64,000 nucleotides of DNA from Bradyrhizobium sp. WBOS07. GTDB taxonomy: Bacteria; Pseudomonadota; Alphaproteobacteria; Rhizobiales; Xanthobacteraceae. How positions within the stretch are numbered: position 1 is the first letter of the stretch; each line of letters begins with the position of its first letter. Location: contig NZ_CP029008.1 of the NCBI RefSeq assembly GCF_024585165.1, positions 2,976,001 to 3,040,000 on the forward strand. The letters are read 5' to 3'. Shown here one piece after another: positions 34,961-45,198 of this stretch. Below the pieces are notes generated by a model that did not search any database, was not told the origin of the DNA, and saw only the letters and a list, made by a program, of their open reading frames with translations. The translations under genes and the position numbers were made by a program.

Positions 34961-36263
34961 CGCCTGGGAAGACGCTAGTTCCTGCGGAACGAACGCCCCG
35001 CAGGCCCGATTCAAGCCACATCCTCTCCGGATTTGCGGCTCATTGCCACCCAAGTCTTTGATGACAAAGGGCAGGTCAAGAGTTGCGTCATGCGTAACCG
35101 GGAGACCAGGATGGGCAACCGCACCGCAAAATTCGTATCCGCGCTGGTCGGCAGCATGATTGCCGGCTTGCCACTGGCCGCCGTGTCGCAGAACGCGCCG
35201 ACCCCACCGAGCACGGCCAACCCGGCTGCCGACTGCCTCGCTTCGCCCAAGGGCGCAGCATCGCAGGGCCAGCACTGGTACTACCGCCTCGATCGCACGA
35301 CCAAGCAGAAATGCTGGTATCTGCGCGCGGCCGGCGACAAGGACGGTGCGAAAGCTGTGCAGACCGCGCAGGCCGCGGCCGACACACCATCGGAATCATC
35401 AGCAGCGCCGCAGCAGGCGGTGCAGGACGCGCGCGCCGAATATGTGACTCCGCGGAACGGCGCGACTCCCAAGGCGCCGAACGCGGTGACGCAGGTCGCA
35501 CCGGCCAGCCCGCCACCGGCTCAACAACCGGCGAACCAAACGGCTGAGAGCAACGCGCAGCAAGCGCCCGCCTCGCCATGGCCTGATGTCCCGGCAGCGT
35601 CCACCGCTCCAGAGCCGCAGCCGGCAACGACCGTGGTCACAGCAACTGCGCAGCCGAAGACAAAGCCGTCAAAATCTCCTGCCCCGCCCCCGCCTGCCGC
35701 AGCAGACGGCATGACCGACAAACCCGGCGGCTCGGTGCAGATGCTGCTGCTGGTGATCGGCGGCGCGCTGGCACTCGCGGGCATCCTCGCCAGCGTGATC
35801 TACCGTTTCGCCCGCAGGCGCGTGCGCGTTCAAGCTGCTTCCGACCGCCGCGGGCATTGGGACGATTGGGCGCCGCAGGATCACGACGGAAGCCGCGCGC
35901 CATGGCTAGGTGCGAATTCAGCGGCCCAGCCGCACGCGCAAGGCGGCCCGGTCGACTTCGATGAAGTACGACCGCAGACCGCGCAGCTCGCAGCATTCAC
36001 CAGGGAGATCTCCGTGATCGCGGCCCAATCCGCCTCCGTCCGCAGCAAGGCTGGCGAGCTCGACAAGGCCGACATCTTCAACGGCGCGTTCGCGATCGAA
36101 GCCGCGCCCCGGCTCGCGGCCAAGGCGACCGACGACAGGGAGCCCGCTGCCCGCGACGAGGCCGATCGCAATGACGATGTGAAGAGCGAGGATAGCGTCG
36201 ACGTCGACGTGATCACCGCGATGCTGGAACGGCTGGCGAAGCAGGGGCCGCGGCTGCCAGAGC

Positions 36264-36923
<660 letters not shown>

Positions 36924-36926
36924 CGA

Positions 36927-37814
36927 TCACTCCAGATTCTGGACCTGCTCACGGAACTGCTCGACCACGTTCTTCATGGCCAGCCCCGTATTGGTCAGCT
37001 CGATGTCGTTCGACTTCGAGCAGCAGGTGTTGACCTCGCGGTGAAACTCCTGCGCCAGGAAGTCGAGCTTGCGGCCGATCGGGCCGCCCTTGCCGATCAG
37101 CTCGCGCGCCTGCGCGATGTGGGATGCGATGCGGTCGAGCTCCTCGCGGATGTCGGCCTTGGTGGCGATCAGGATTGCCTCCTGCATCAGACGGTCGGAA
37201 TCGAACCGGTCGGAGGTGTCGAGCAGCGCAGCGATCTGCTCGGTGAGCCTTGCCTTGATCGCCTCCGGCCTGCGACCGGGCGAAGCTTCCGCCTTCTTCG
37301 CCAATTGCTCGATCTCGTCCACGCGCTGGGTCAGGATCTGGCCGAGCGAAGTGCCCTCGCGCTTACGCATCGCGACGAGCTCGGCGAGCGCCTTGTCGAA
37401 GGCCTCGGCGGCAGCGGCACGCGCGGCCTTGTCCTCCTCCTCGTCCCCCTCGGGCTCGGCGACCTCGACGACGCCCTTGATGGCGAGCAGGCCGTCGATG
37501 CTCGGCGCCACCGCGTCGACCTTGCCGGCGATCATGGCGGCCGCCTTCAGGACCGCGTTGAGCACGTCCTCGTTGACGCGAACCGTCGCGGCGGAGTTGG
37601 CGCGCTTGACGTTGAGATTGGCGTAGACGGTGCCGCGCGACAGAAGCTCGCCGGCGCGCTTCTTGGCGTAGGCCTCGAGCTCGTCGAAGCCCTGCGGCAG
37701 CCGCACCCTGAGGTCGAAGCCCTTGGCGTTGACGGACTTCAATTCCCACTCGAACGTGTACGGCCCGCTTGCGCCGTGGCATCTCGCAAAGCCGGTCATG
37801 GACGACAACGCCAT
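36927..37814 (-). CDS. yicC: YicC/YloC family endoribonuclease
   Basis: 295 residues from the ATG at 37814 (MALSSMTGFARCHG), the normal start; earlier in-frame codons are less likely. N-terminal YicC domain (MTGFAR, WELKSVNAKGFDLRVRLPQGFDELE) and C-terminal DUF1732 (LDFLAQEFHREVNTCCSKSND, GLAMKNVVEQFREQVQNLE). Members are endoribonucleases acting on small RNAs in E. coli and B. subtilis. Sits between mltG and gmk as in other Rhizobiales. Confidence 0.94.
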   Translation of the reverse strand: MALSSMTGFARCHGASGPYTFEWELKSVNAKGFDLRVRLPQGFDELEAYAKKRAGELLSRGTVYANLNVKRANSAATVRVNEDVLNAVLKAAAMIAGKVDAVAPSIDGLLAIKGVVEVAEPEGDEEEDKAARAAAAEAFDKALAELVAMRKREGTSLGQILTQRVDEIEQLAKKAEASPGRRPEAIKARLTEQIAALLDTSDRFDSDRLMQEAILIATKADIREELDRIASHIAQARELIGKGGPIGRKLDFLAQEFHREVNTCCSKSNDIELTNTGLAMKNVVEQFREQVQNLE

Positions 37815-37928
37815 CAGGTCAAATTCTCCAGAAACACGGGATTCGCGAGGCATCAAGCCACGCGAATCTTAAGACTATTTTGCAGGAAAGTGGAATCCGC
37901 AAAGTCCGCAGCAGCGATTGCGACGGAT

Positions 37929-39203
37929 CTAGCGCTGGACCACCGGCGGCGACGGCTGCACCGCGCCCTGCCGCGCCGGTGCCGGAGCCGGCGGGCGTGC
38001 CGCCGGCGGCTTCTTCTGCTGATTGGGCCGCGCCGGCGTGGTCGCCGTCGGCGTATCGGCGGCTCCGGGGGCAGCGGCGGCGGGCGGCGGCGCTTCCTCG
38101 GGCGGCTCGACCGTGTCGTTCTGGATCTGCTTCTCCATCGCGCGCAGCTTGGCCACGTTCTTCTGGTGCGCGTCGTAGGTTTCGGTAAAGGCATGCCCGC
38201 CGCTGCCGTCGGCGACGAAATAGAGGTCGCGGGTGCGGGCCGGATTGGCGGCGGCCTCCAGCGAGGCGCGGCCGGGATTGGAGATCGGGCCCGGCGGCAG
38301 GCCTTCGATCACATAGGTGTTGTAGGGCGAAGGCTGCGTGATCTCGCTGCGCTTGATCGGGCGCCCCAGCGTGCCCTTGCCGCCGACCAGCCCGTAGATG
38401 ATGGTCGGATCGGACTGCAGCTTGATCCGCTGCTTCAGGCGATTGACGAACACCGCGGCGACGCGGCTGCGCTCGTCGGCCCTGCCGGTCTCCTTCTCCA
38501 CGATCGAGGCCAGCGTCACCAGTTGCTCCGGCGTCTTGACCGGAATGTCCTGATTGCGACGCTCCCAGATCTCGGCGAGCACGCGCTTGTGCGCCTGCTG
38601 CATGCGCTGGACCACCTGCTCGCGCGGCGTGCCGCGCGGGAACTTGTAGGTCTCCGGCAACAACGTGCCCTCGCGCGGCAGCTCGCGCACGCTGCCGGTG
38701 AAGATGTCGTTGTCGGACAGGCGCGCCACGATCTGCTCGGAGGTCAGCCCCTCCGGAATCGTGACGGCATGCTGCACCACCTTGCCCTCGACGATGGTGG
38801 CGATGACGTCGCGGAGCGAGGCGTTCTTCTGGAACGAATATTCACCCGGCTTGAGGTCCGAGCTCGCCTTCAACGCGGCAACGCTGGCGATGAACACCCA
38901 GGGATTGATGTCGGTGACGCCTTCCCGGTTCAGCGTCTCGGCGATGTCGCGCTTGCCGGCGCGCTGCGGGATGTTGACGATCTTGTCGTCTTTCAGCGGC
39001 CCGGGCGCCTCGAGCACCTGGCGGCCGTAATAATAGACGCCGCCGGCGCCGAGCATGGCGATCAGCAGAAGGGTGATGATGGCATTGCCGACGACCACGA
39101 AAGGATTGCGCGCGCGGTCCGAACGCTTCGGCGGCGGCGGGAGCTGCTCGGGCTCGAGCGCTGCCCGCGGACTCCGGGGCGAGATGGGCGGCCTTTCACT
39201 CAT
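37929..39203 (-). CDS. mltG: Endolytic peptidoglycan transglycosylase MltG
   Basis: 424 residues. Pro-rich cytoplasmic N-terminus, one membrane helix (NPFVVVGNAIITLLLIAMLGAGG), then the YceG domain: TIPEGLTSEQIVARL, EGTLLPETYKFPRGT, and catalytic-site region LVTLASIVEKETGRADERSRVAAVFVNRLK (Glu in IVEKE). PTIIYGLVGGKG and YNTYVIEGLPPGPISNPG are typical. It cleaves nascent glycan strands at the inner membrane. The C-terminal 60 residues are a Pro/Ala-rich tail, usual in this genus. Confidence 0.95.
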   Translation of the reverse strand: MSERPPISPRSPRAALEPEQLPPPPKRSDRARNPFVVVGNAIITLLLIAMLGAGGVYYYGRQVLEAPGPLKDDKIVNIPQRAGKRDIAETLNREGVTDINPWVFIASVAALKASSDLKPGEYSFQKNASLRDVIATIVEGKVVQHAVTIPEGLTSEQIVARLSDNDIFTGSVRELPREGTLLPETYKFPRGTPREQVVQRMQQAHKRVLAEIWERRNQDIPVKTPEQLVTLASIVEKETGRADERSRVAAVFVNRLKQRIKLQSDPTIIYGLVGGKGTLGRPIKRSEITQPSPYNTYVIEGLPPGPISNPGRASLEAAANPARTRDLYFVADGSGGHAFTETYDAHQKNVAKLRAMEKQIQNDTVEPPEEAPPPAAAAPGAADTPTATTPARPNQQKKPPAARPPAPAPARQGAVQPSPPVVQR

Positions 39204-39326
39204 AGAAGCAACCTGAATCCTGCCGGTTCAATAGCGGCCCGACCATCGCTTGCCGAGCCAAATGCACGCCCACTTCCATGACTATCGCCGAATACGGCAA
39301 AACGGTGGATTCGTCTCAAACGCAAA

Positions 39327-40592
39327 CTAATCGGCCAAACGTCGGACGATCACCGACGCATTGGTACCGCCAAAACCAAACGAGTTCGACAAGGCAACAT
39401 TGACCTCACGCTTCTTCGCAACGTGCGGCACGAGGTCGATCGCGGTCTCCACCGACGGATTGTCGAGGTTGATCGTCGGCGGCACGACATTATCGCGAAT
39501 CGCGAGGATGGCGAAGATCGCCTCGATCGCACCGGCCGCGCCGAGCAGATGACCGGTCGACGATTTCGTCGAGGACATCGCGACCTTGGAGGCGGCATTG
39601 CCGAGCAAACGCTCGACGGCACCGAGCTCGATCTCGTCGCCGAGCGGTGTCGAGGTGCCGTGGGCGTTGATGTAGTCGAGATCGGACGCGGTCAGGCCGG
39701 CGCGCTTGAGCGCGGCCGACATGCTGCGGAAGCCGCCATCGCCGTCGGGCGACGGCGAGGTAATGTGATAGGCATCACCCGACAGACCGTAGCCGATCAC
39801 CTCGGCATAGATCCTCGCGCCGCGGCGCCTGGCGTGCTCGAGCTCCTCCAGCACCAGGACGCCGGCGCCCTCGCCCATCACGAAGCCGTCGCGGTCCTTG
39901 TCGTAGGGACGCGAGGCCTTCTCGGGGGTCTCATTGAAGCCGGTCGAAAGCGCGCGCGCGGCATTGAAGCCGGCGATACCGATGCGGCTGATCGGCGACT
40001 CGGCGCCGCCTGCGACCATCACGTCGGCATCACCCAGCGCGATCAGACGGGCGGCATCGCCGACCGCGTGCGCGCCGGTCGAGCAGGCCGTGACGACGGC
40101 ATGGTTCGGCCCTTTCAGCCCGTGCGCGATCGAGACGTAGCCGGAGGCGAGATTGATCAGCCGGCCCGGAATGAAGAACGGCGACACCCGGCGTGGTCCG
40201 CGCTCCTTCAACAGGATCGCGGTTTCGGCGATGCCGCTGAGGCCGCCGATGCCGGATCCGATCATGCTTCCGGTCGCGCACTTGTCCTCTTCGGATTCGG
40301 GGTGCCAGTTGGCGTCGTCGAGCGCCTGGCCGGCCGCGGCCATGCCGAAGATGATGAAGTCGTCGACCTTGCGCTGGTCCTTCGGCTCCATCCACTTGTC
40401 GGGATTGAAAGTGCCGTTGCTGCCGTCGCCGCGCACGACGGTGCAGGCGTATTTCGTCTGAAGATCGGAGACATCGAAGCTCTCGATCGCGCGCGCGCCG
40501 CTTTCGCCGTTGAGGATGCGTTTCCAGGTCGGTTCGACGCCGCAGCCGAGCGGCGACACCATGCCGAGACCAGTGACGACAACCCGCCTCAT
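39327..40592 (-). CDS. fabF: 3-oxoacyl-ACP synthase II
   Basis: 421 residues, full length. Thiolase-fold condensing enzyme that elongates acyl-ACP with malonyl-ACP. MRRVVVTGLGMVSPLGCG at the start; catalytic Cys near residue 170 in VTACSTGAHAVGDA; His in NAHGTSTPLGD and in KSSTGHLLGAAGAIEA. GFGGTNASVI is near the end. It follows acpP by 107 bp. Confidence 0.97.
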   Translation of the reverse strand: MRRVVVTGLGMVSPLGCGVEPTWKRILNGESGARAIESFDVSDLQTKYACTVVRGDGSNGTFNPDKWMEPKDQRKVDDFIIFGMAAAGQALDDANWHPESEEDKCATGSMIGSGIGGLSGIAETAILLKERGPRRVSPFFIPGRLINLASGYVSIAHGLKGPNHAVVTACSTGAHAVGDAARLIALGDADVMVAGGAESPISRIGIAGFNAARALSTGFNETPEKASRPYDKDRDGFVMGEGAGVLVLEELEHARRRGARIYAEVIGYGLSGDAYHITSPSPDGDGGFRSMSAALKRAGLTASDLDYINAHGTSTPLGDEIELGAVERLLGNAASKVAMSSTKSSTGHLLGAAGAIEAIFAILAIRDNVVPPTINLDNPSVETAIDLVPHVAKKREVNVALSNSFGFGGTNASVIVRRLAD

Positions 40593-40699
40593 GTCCGAAA
40601 ACTCCGCATCGAAAGATTCACGGCCAATAACAAGAAACCGGCTGACCGCTGCGAAGCGGCCCGTCCGGTTTCAATGTTGTCCCCGCGAAATGAAGAGCG

Positions 40700-40939
40700 T
40701 CAGCTCTTCGCGTTCTTCTCGAGAAACTTCGTGGCATCGCCGACGGTGAGAATCGTCTCCGCGGCGTCGTCCGGAATCTCGCAACCGAATTCCTCTTCGA
40801 ACGCCATCACCAGCTCGACGGTGTCCAGACTGTCGGCGCCGAGGTCGTCGATGAAGCTCGCGTTGTCGACAACCTTCTCGGGTTCAACACCAAGGTGTTC
40901 GACCACGATCTTCTTAACCCGCTCGCCAATGTCACTCAT
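40700..40939 (-). CDS. acpP: Acyl carrier protein
   Basis: 79 residues, acidic, with the phosphopantetheine attachment Ser37 in [21 protein letters not shown]-terminus [20 protein letters not shown] is standard. Carries growing acyl chains for fatty acid and lipid A synthesis. Flanked by fabG and fabF as in most alphaproteobacteria; a 314-bp gap upstream suggests it has its own promoter. Confidence 0.98.
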   Translation of the reverse strand: MSDIGERVKKIVVEHLGVEPEKVVDNASFIDDLGADSLDTVELVMAFEEEFGCEIPDDAAETILTVGDATKFLEKNAKS

Positions 40940-41253
40940 TGCTTAACCTCGTGTTGTTCCCTGTAGACCCGACCCCCCGGGACGATACGAGCCGTCGTGG
41001 TCGTGTTACTTGCCTTCGCTTACGAACTTTGATTTGGCCCCATCCTAACCGATACAGGGCCCGGCGAACGACGGCCAAGGCTCCGCATCGCCAATATACA
41101 GGGTTTCAAAAACCTGCAATGGCGTTCTTTGCCCATCCGTTGAAGGTCCGGTTATCACACTTCAATTGCCTTGACTACAAGCCTCATTTCACTCCGGAAA
41201 CGGCCGTTTGCCGCATTCCACGCCGACCATGTGGGCAGCGCGGAACGAAGACC
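40940..41253. promoter_or_regulatory. acpP leader and promoter region
   Basis: 314 bp without a gene between fabG and acpP, longer than other gaps in this cluster. On the minus strand TTGCAG (41114-41119) and TATATT (41093-41098) resemble -35 and -10 boxes but with only 15 bp between them. An imperfect 18-bp palindrome, about CAGGGTTTCAAAAACCTG (41099-41116), overlaps them. Suggests separate, possibly regulated acpP transcription; not proven. Confidence 0.35.
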
Positions 41254-41991
41254 TCAGATCATGGCCATGCCGCCGTTGACGTGGATGGTCTGGCCGGTGA
41301 CGTAGGCTGCTTCGTTCGAGCTCAGGTACACGGCCGCCGCGGCGATGTCCTCGGGCGTCCCCAGACGGGCAGCCGGAACCTTGGTCAGAATCATTTCGCG
41401 CTGCTTGTCGTTGAGCGCGTCGGTCATCGGCGTCTTGATGAAGCCCGGCGCGATGCAGTTCGCGGTCACGCCGCGCCTGGCGTATTCGGCGCCCAGCGTC
41501 TTGATCATGCCGATCAGGCCCGCCTTCGAGGCGGTGTAGTTGCCCTGCCCGGGATTGCCGGTGACGCCGACCACCGAGGTGATGGCGATGATGCGGCCGA
41601 AGCGCTTGCGCATCATCAGCTTGGTGGCGGCACGCGCGAGGCGGAAGGTCGCGGTCAGATTGACGTTGATGACCTCCTCCCAATCCTCGTCACGCAGCTG
41701 CACGAAGAGATTGTCGCGGGTGATGCCGGCATTGGCGATGAGGATGTCGACCTGGCCCATCGCGGCTTCCGCGGCGGGCACCAGCGCCTCGACCTCGTCG
41801 GCCTTGGAGAGATTGCAGGGCAACACAAAGACGCGCTCGCCGAGCTTGCCGGCAAGCTCGTCCAGCACTTCCTTGCGCGTTCCCGAGATCGCGACGGTCG
41901 CGCCCTGCGCGTGCAGCGCCTGCGCGATCGCGCCGCCGATGCCCCCGGTGGCGCCGGTGACGAGCGCCTTCTTGCCAGTCAGATCGAACAT
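41254..41991 (-). CDS. fabG: 3-oxoacyl-ACP reductase
   Basis: 245 residues from the ATG at 41991, with GAGGAG eight bases upstream; this is the usual FabG length. Short-chain dehydrogenase: TGATGGIGG cofactor loop, NAG at 87-89, catalytic Ser139, Tyr152 and Lys156 (YTASK). It reduces 3-oxoacyl-ACP with NADPH. Ends in HVNGGMAMI, the normal C-terminus. It follows fabD by 14 bp. Confidence 0.97.
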   Translation of the reverse strand: MFDLTGKKALVTGATGGIGGAIAQALHAQGATVAISGTRKEVLDELAGKLGERVFVLPCNLSKADEVEALVPAAEAAMGQVDILIANAGITRDNLFVQLRDEDWEEVINVNLTATFRLARAATKLMMRKRFGRIIAITSVVGVTGNPGQGNYTASKAGLIGMIKTLGAEYARRGVTANCIAPGFIKTPMTDALNDKQREMILTKVPAARLGTPEDIAAAAVYLSSNEAAYVTGQTIHVNGGMAMI

Positions 41992-42005
41992 CGAAGACAA
42001 CTCCT

Positions 42006-42965
42006 CTAGGCCTGCTTCGCAGCGGCCAGTGCATCCTTGGCGGCGGCGATGTCATTGGGACCGCCGACCGCAACGCCGACGGCACCGTCCGCGATGCGCT
42101 TGACGAGACCGGTCAGCACCTTGCCGGCGCCGATCTCGAAGAATCGGGTGACGCCCTGCCCTGCCATATAGGCCACCGACTCGCGCCAGCGCACCGTTCC
42201 GGTGACCTGCTCGACCAGGCGACGGCGGATCTCGTCGGGATCGGTGATGGCGCTCGCCAGCACGTTCGACACCAGCGGCGCGGCCGGCGCCTTGATCGTG
42301 ACCTTCGACAGCGCCTCCGCCATGGCGTCGGCGGCGGGCTGCATCAGCCTGCAATGGAACGGGGCGGACACCGGCAGCAGCATCGCACGCTTGGCGCCCT
42401 TGGCCTTTGCGATCTCGACGGCGCGATCGACCGCAGCCTTGTCGCCCGAGACCACCACCTGCCCGCCGCCATTGTCGTTGGCGGCCTGGCAGACCTGCCC
42501 CTGCGCCGCCTCGTTGGCCACCTCCATGGCGGCCTCGTAGTCGAGGCCGAGCAGCGCGGCCATTGCGCCGGCGCCGACCGGGACGGCCTTTTGCATTGCG
42601 AGACCGCGAGTGCGAAGCAGACGGGCGGTATCCGACACCGTCAGGCTGCCGGCCGCAGCGAGCGCCGAATATTCACCGAGCGAATGTCCGGCGACGAAGG
42701 CCGCGTCTCGTCCCACGGAAAATCCGGCCTCGGCCTCCAGCACGCGCAGGGTGGCGATGGACACCGCCATTAGCGCCGGCTGGGCGTTTTCGGTGAGCTG
42801 GAGCGTTTCGGCCGGACCATCCCAGATGATGGCCGTCAGCTTCTCGGACAGCGCGGCATCGACCTCGTCGAACACGGCGCGCGCCACCGGAAAGGCGTCG
42901 GCCAGGGCCTTGCCCATGCCGACCGCCTGGGACCCCTGCCCCGGAAATGTGAATGCTGCCGTCAT
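42006..42965 (-). CDS. fabD: Malonyl-CoA:ACP transacylase
   Basis: 319 residues from the ATG at 42965 (MTAAFTFPGQGSQ); an earlier in-frame start eight codons upstream is less typical. Catalytic Ser95 in AGHSLGEYSALAAAG; Arg and His sites in the VPVGAGAMAALLG and APFHCRLMQPAADAM regions. Loads malonyl groups on ACP. First gene of the fabD-fabG unit; 187 bp separate it from the desaturase gene. Confidence 0.96.
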   Translation of the reverse strand: MTAAFTFPGQGSQAVGMGKALADAFPVARAVFDEVDAALSEKLTAIIWDGPAETLQLTENAQPALMAVSIATLRVLEAEAGFSVGRDAAFVAGHSLGEYSALAAAGSLTVSDTARLLRTRGLAMQKAVPVGAGAMAALLGLDYEAAMEVANEAAQGQVCQAANDNGGGQVVVSGDKAAVDRAVEIAKAKGAKRAMLLPVSAPFHCRLMQPAADAMAEALSKVTIKAPAAPLVSNVLASAITDPDEIRRRLVEQVTGTVRWRESVAYMAGQGVTRFFEIGAGKVLTGLVKRIADGAVGVAVGGPNDIAAAKDALAAAKQA

Positions 42966-43152
42966 CGGCGCTCCCTGCTTGTCGGGCACGATCCCTCGAG
43001 AACCGGCAGCCGATTACGCGCGGCCTTGGGTGGTGGTTCCTTGGGCCATGGTTCCGGATCACGCTCCAAAGGGGGCCGTAGACACTGTCAGGGGCCGGAC
43101 TGTCAAGCCGCGATGGGAACCCCGGCCGGCATTCAACTGGGGACACGCAGGC

Positions 43153-44178
43153 TCAAAACCCGCCGGCAGTCTGGTTGGCGTCGACCTTCGCCCCCGCCTG
43201 CGCACGGCGCGCGCTGTTCACCAACTCACCTCGCCGGTCATCCCGATCGGGCCTCGCCGTCGCCAGCCGCAGCACCGCGGCATAGCCCGGCTGCACCTCC
43301 ATGCGGCCGGCATAGCGGCTCGCGCTCAGCAGCCGATGCACCTTCGGCAGATTGTAGCAGGGCACGTAGAACAGCAGGTGATGCTCGAGGTGATAGTTCA
43401 CGTAGTACGGCGCGATGAACAGCCGCTCGAGAAAACCGGCATGCGTGGTGCGGGTGTTGCGCAAGGGATCGCTGCTGTCGGGGACGACGGCGTGCTCGGC
43501 GATGTTGCGGATGCGGGTGATGACCATCATCCAGGTCAGGAGCGGCACCAGCCATAACAGCGGGTAGGCCCACCACACGCCGGCCGCCGCGCACGCGGCG
43601 AACATCAGCGCATTGACGATGCATTGCGGACCGAGCTTGTCCCAGAAATGAGTGAGGCGTTGGCGCCACGGCCAGTCCCTCGCGCCGAGCGCGTTGAGCA
43701 GCTGCGCCTTGCGCTGCTGGTAGCCGGTCCGTCCGGTGATGTCGCGAATGAACTTGCGGCGATAGCTCAGCTTCGTGATCGGAAACGGCGCCGACAGCAC
43801 GAGATCGGGATCGTCCTCCTGCTGCGTGCGCGCATGGTGCTGCAGGTGGTAACGCCGGTAACTGCGCGTCTCCGCAAACAGCGGATAGGCACACAACCAT
43901 TGGCTCAGGGCCAGATTGGTCTTCTCGTCGGCGGACAGGCAGCCATGGGCGCCGTCATGCATCAGGATCGCGAGGCCCAGCTGGCGCGAGCCGATGATCG
44001 CGACGGCGAGGACATAGGTGACCGGATTGGGCCACCACGCGACCAAGGCAATCGCGCCAACGATCAGCGCCCAGGCGTGCGCGATCAGCGCAACGCCTTT
44101 CCAGGTCACGCGCCGGCGCACGTCGGCAAGTTGGTCGTCGGTCAGGAAATCACGGGCACGCATGCGAAGCGCGGTCAT
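43153..44178 (-). CDS. Membrane fatty acid desaturase
   Basis: 341 residues with four hydrophobic helices. Di-iron histidine boxes: HDGAHG, RYHLQHHAR and YHLEHHLLFYVP. This is the acyl-lipid or acyl-CoA desaturase family (DesC/FADS-like). It lies 3 bp after the stop of the TetR gene, so both form one transcript. Together with the neighbouring fab genes it suggests control of membrane unsaturation. Whether it acts on phospholipid chains, carotenoids or other substrates cannot be told from sequence alone. Confidence 0.9.
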   Translation of the reverse strand: MTALRMRARDFLTDDQLADVRRRVTWKGVALIAHAWALIVGAIALVAWWPNPVTYVLAVAIIGSRQLGLAILMHDGAHGCLSADEKTNLALSQWLCAYPLFAETRSYRRYHLQHHARTQQEDDPDLVLSAPFPITKLSYRRKFIRDITGRTGYQQRKAQLLNALGARDWPWRQRLTHFWDKLGPQCIVNALMFAACAAAGVWWAYPLLWLVPLLTWMMVITRIRNIAEHAVVPDSSDPLRNTRTTHAGFLERLFIAPYYVNYHLEHHLLFYVPCYNLPKVHRLLSASRYAGRMEVQPGYAAVLRLATARPDRDDRRGELVNSARRAQAGAKVDANQTAGGF

Positions 44179-44181
44179 GGC

Positions 44182-44886
44182 CTAGCTCTCCTCGTCCGGC
44201 GTGGTCGTTGCGTCACGCGCCTCGACAAGGCGCAGGCGCGCCGCGTCGGTGGATTTCGCCTGCTCGCCGAGCACCCGCAGCATCTCGGCGCAGAGCTCCT
44301 CGGGCGAGCGGCCCATCGCATAGCCTTCGAGAATGACGCCGATGGCGACGGCCCAGAACCGCCGCGAGCTTTCGTCGGGCGCACGCAGCGAACGCCAGCC
44401 GTGCCGTGCCACCTGGCTCGCATAGGCGCGCGCGCCTTCGCCGTGCAGGCGCTCGATGGTGCGCTCGACGAGCGGGGCGAGATCCTGGCGGCGCCGCGTC
44501 AATGTCAGCGCTTCGGCGAAGAAGGCGACGGAATCGCTCGCCGTCACGGTCTGCGCCAGGGCGTGGGTGTAGTCCCGCGGCGTCCGCGCCGTCAGCGCCG
44601 CCTGCTCGGTCGCACGCGCCAGATACAAGAGCTCGCGGCAGGCGCATTCGACGAACAGCGCCTCCTTGGTGCGGAAGTAATAGGTGATCTGGCTGGGAAA
44701 TGCGTTTGCCGCGGCCGCGATGTCGGTGATCGCCGTGCCCGACAGTCCCCGCTCCCGAAACAGCGGACTGGCCGCATCCAGCAGCAGCGAGCGCATCTTG
44801 CGGCCGGCCGACCGTGTCGCGCGCGCAGCGTGCTTCGGATCGCCCGCCGACGCCTCGAACGGAGCCTCGATCGATTCTCCCGCCAT
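44182..44886 (-). CDS. TetR family regulator of the desaturase
   Basis: 234 residues from the ATG at 44886, chosen because GGGAGG lies just upstream; two earlier in-frame starts lie close to or inside the operator. N-terminal HTH: LLLDAASPLFRERGLSGTAITDIAAAANAFPSQITYYFRTKEALFVECA. C-terminal ligand domain is all-helical. A perfect 17-bp palindrome at 44907-44923 precedes the start, so autorepression is likely. Being co-transcribed with a desaturase, it resembles DesT of Pseudomonas in context; the effector (perhaps acyl-CoA) is inferred. Confidence 0.9.
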   Translation of the reverse strand: MAGESIEAPFEASAGDPKHAARATRSAGRKMRSLLLDAASPLFRERGLSGTAITDIAAAANAFPSQITYYFRTKEALFVECACRELLYLARATEQAALTARTPRDYTHALAQTVTASDSVAFFAEALTLTRRRQDLAPLVERTIERLHGEGARAYASQVARHGWRSLRAPDESSRRFWAVAIGVILEGYAMGRSPEELCAEMLRVLGEQAKSTDAARLRLVEARDATTTPDEES

Positions 44887-44906
44887 CAAGTCCTCCCGAT
44901 CCATTC

Positions 44907-44923
44907 TTTGTATGACATACAAA
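44907..44923. promoter_or_regulatory. TetR operator palindrome
   Basis: TTTGTATG-A-CATACAAA, a perfect 17-bp palindrome 20 bp upstream of the tetR start. Size and symmetry fit a TetR dimer site for autorepression. Confidence 0.75.
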
Positions 44924-45132
44924 CAAATAGGTCAAGCTGGTATGGGAGGGTGGATTGGCGAAAGCTCGACGCTCGAACCTTGCCAAGTCAGCCAAAATCC
45001 GTATAAGGCGCGCATCCGCAGACCCCGGCCGGGAGCTGAACGGACGGTCTCAGCAAATCCTTCGTGATTTTGGTGTGGCAGGGCCAGTCGGCCCGTCGTC
45101 CCGTGTTTCCGCCTTCTGAGCTTAATCCCAGA

Positions 45133-45194
45133 GTCCTTTCCGAAGGCCTCTTAAGGGCTTGACGCCGGGCGATGCGCCAACATGAGGAAAGGAC
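45133..45194 (+). promoter_or_regulatory. rpsF leader able to sequester the ribosome binding site
   Basis: GTCCTTTCC at 45133-45141 is the exact complement of GGAAAGGAC at 45186-45194, which contains the rpsF ribosome binding site (ATG at 45199). Pairing would close off the site; between them are the CCGAAGG turn and a GC-rich inner region. Bacterial S6-S18 operons are known to be autoregulated by an S6:S18 complex binding a leader RNA with a CCG bulge. A CCG occurs at 45140-45142, at the top of this stem. The match to that class is an inference. The rest of 44924-45132 holds nothing I can name. Confidence 0.5.
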
Positions 45195-45198
45195 CACC

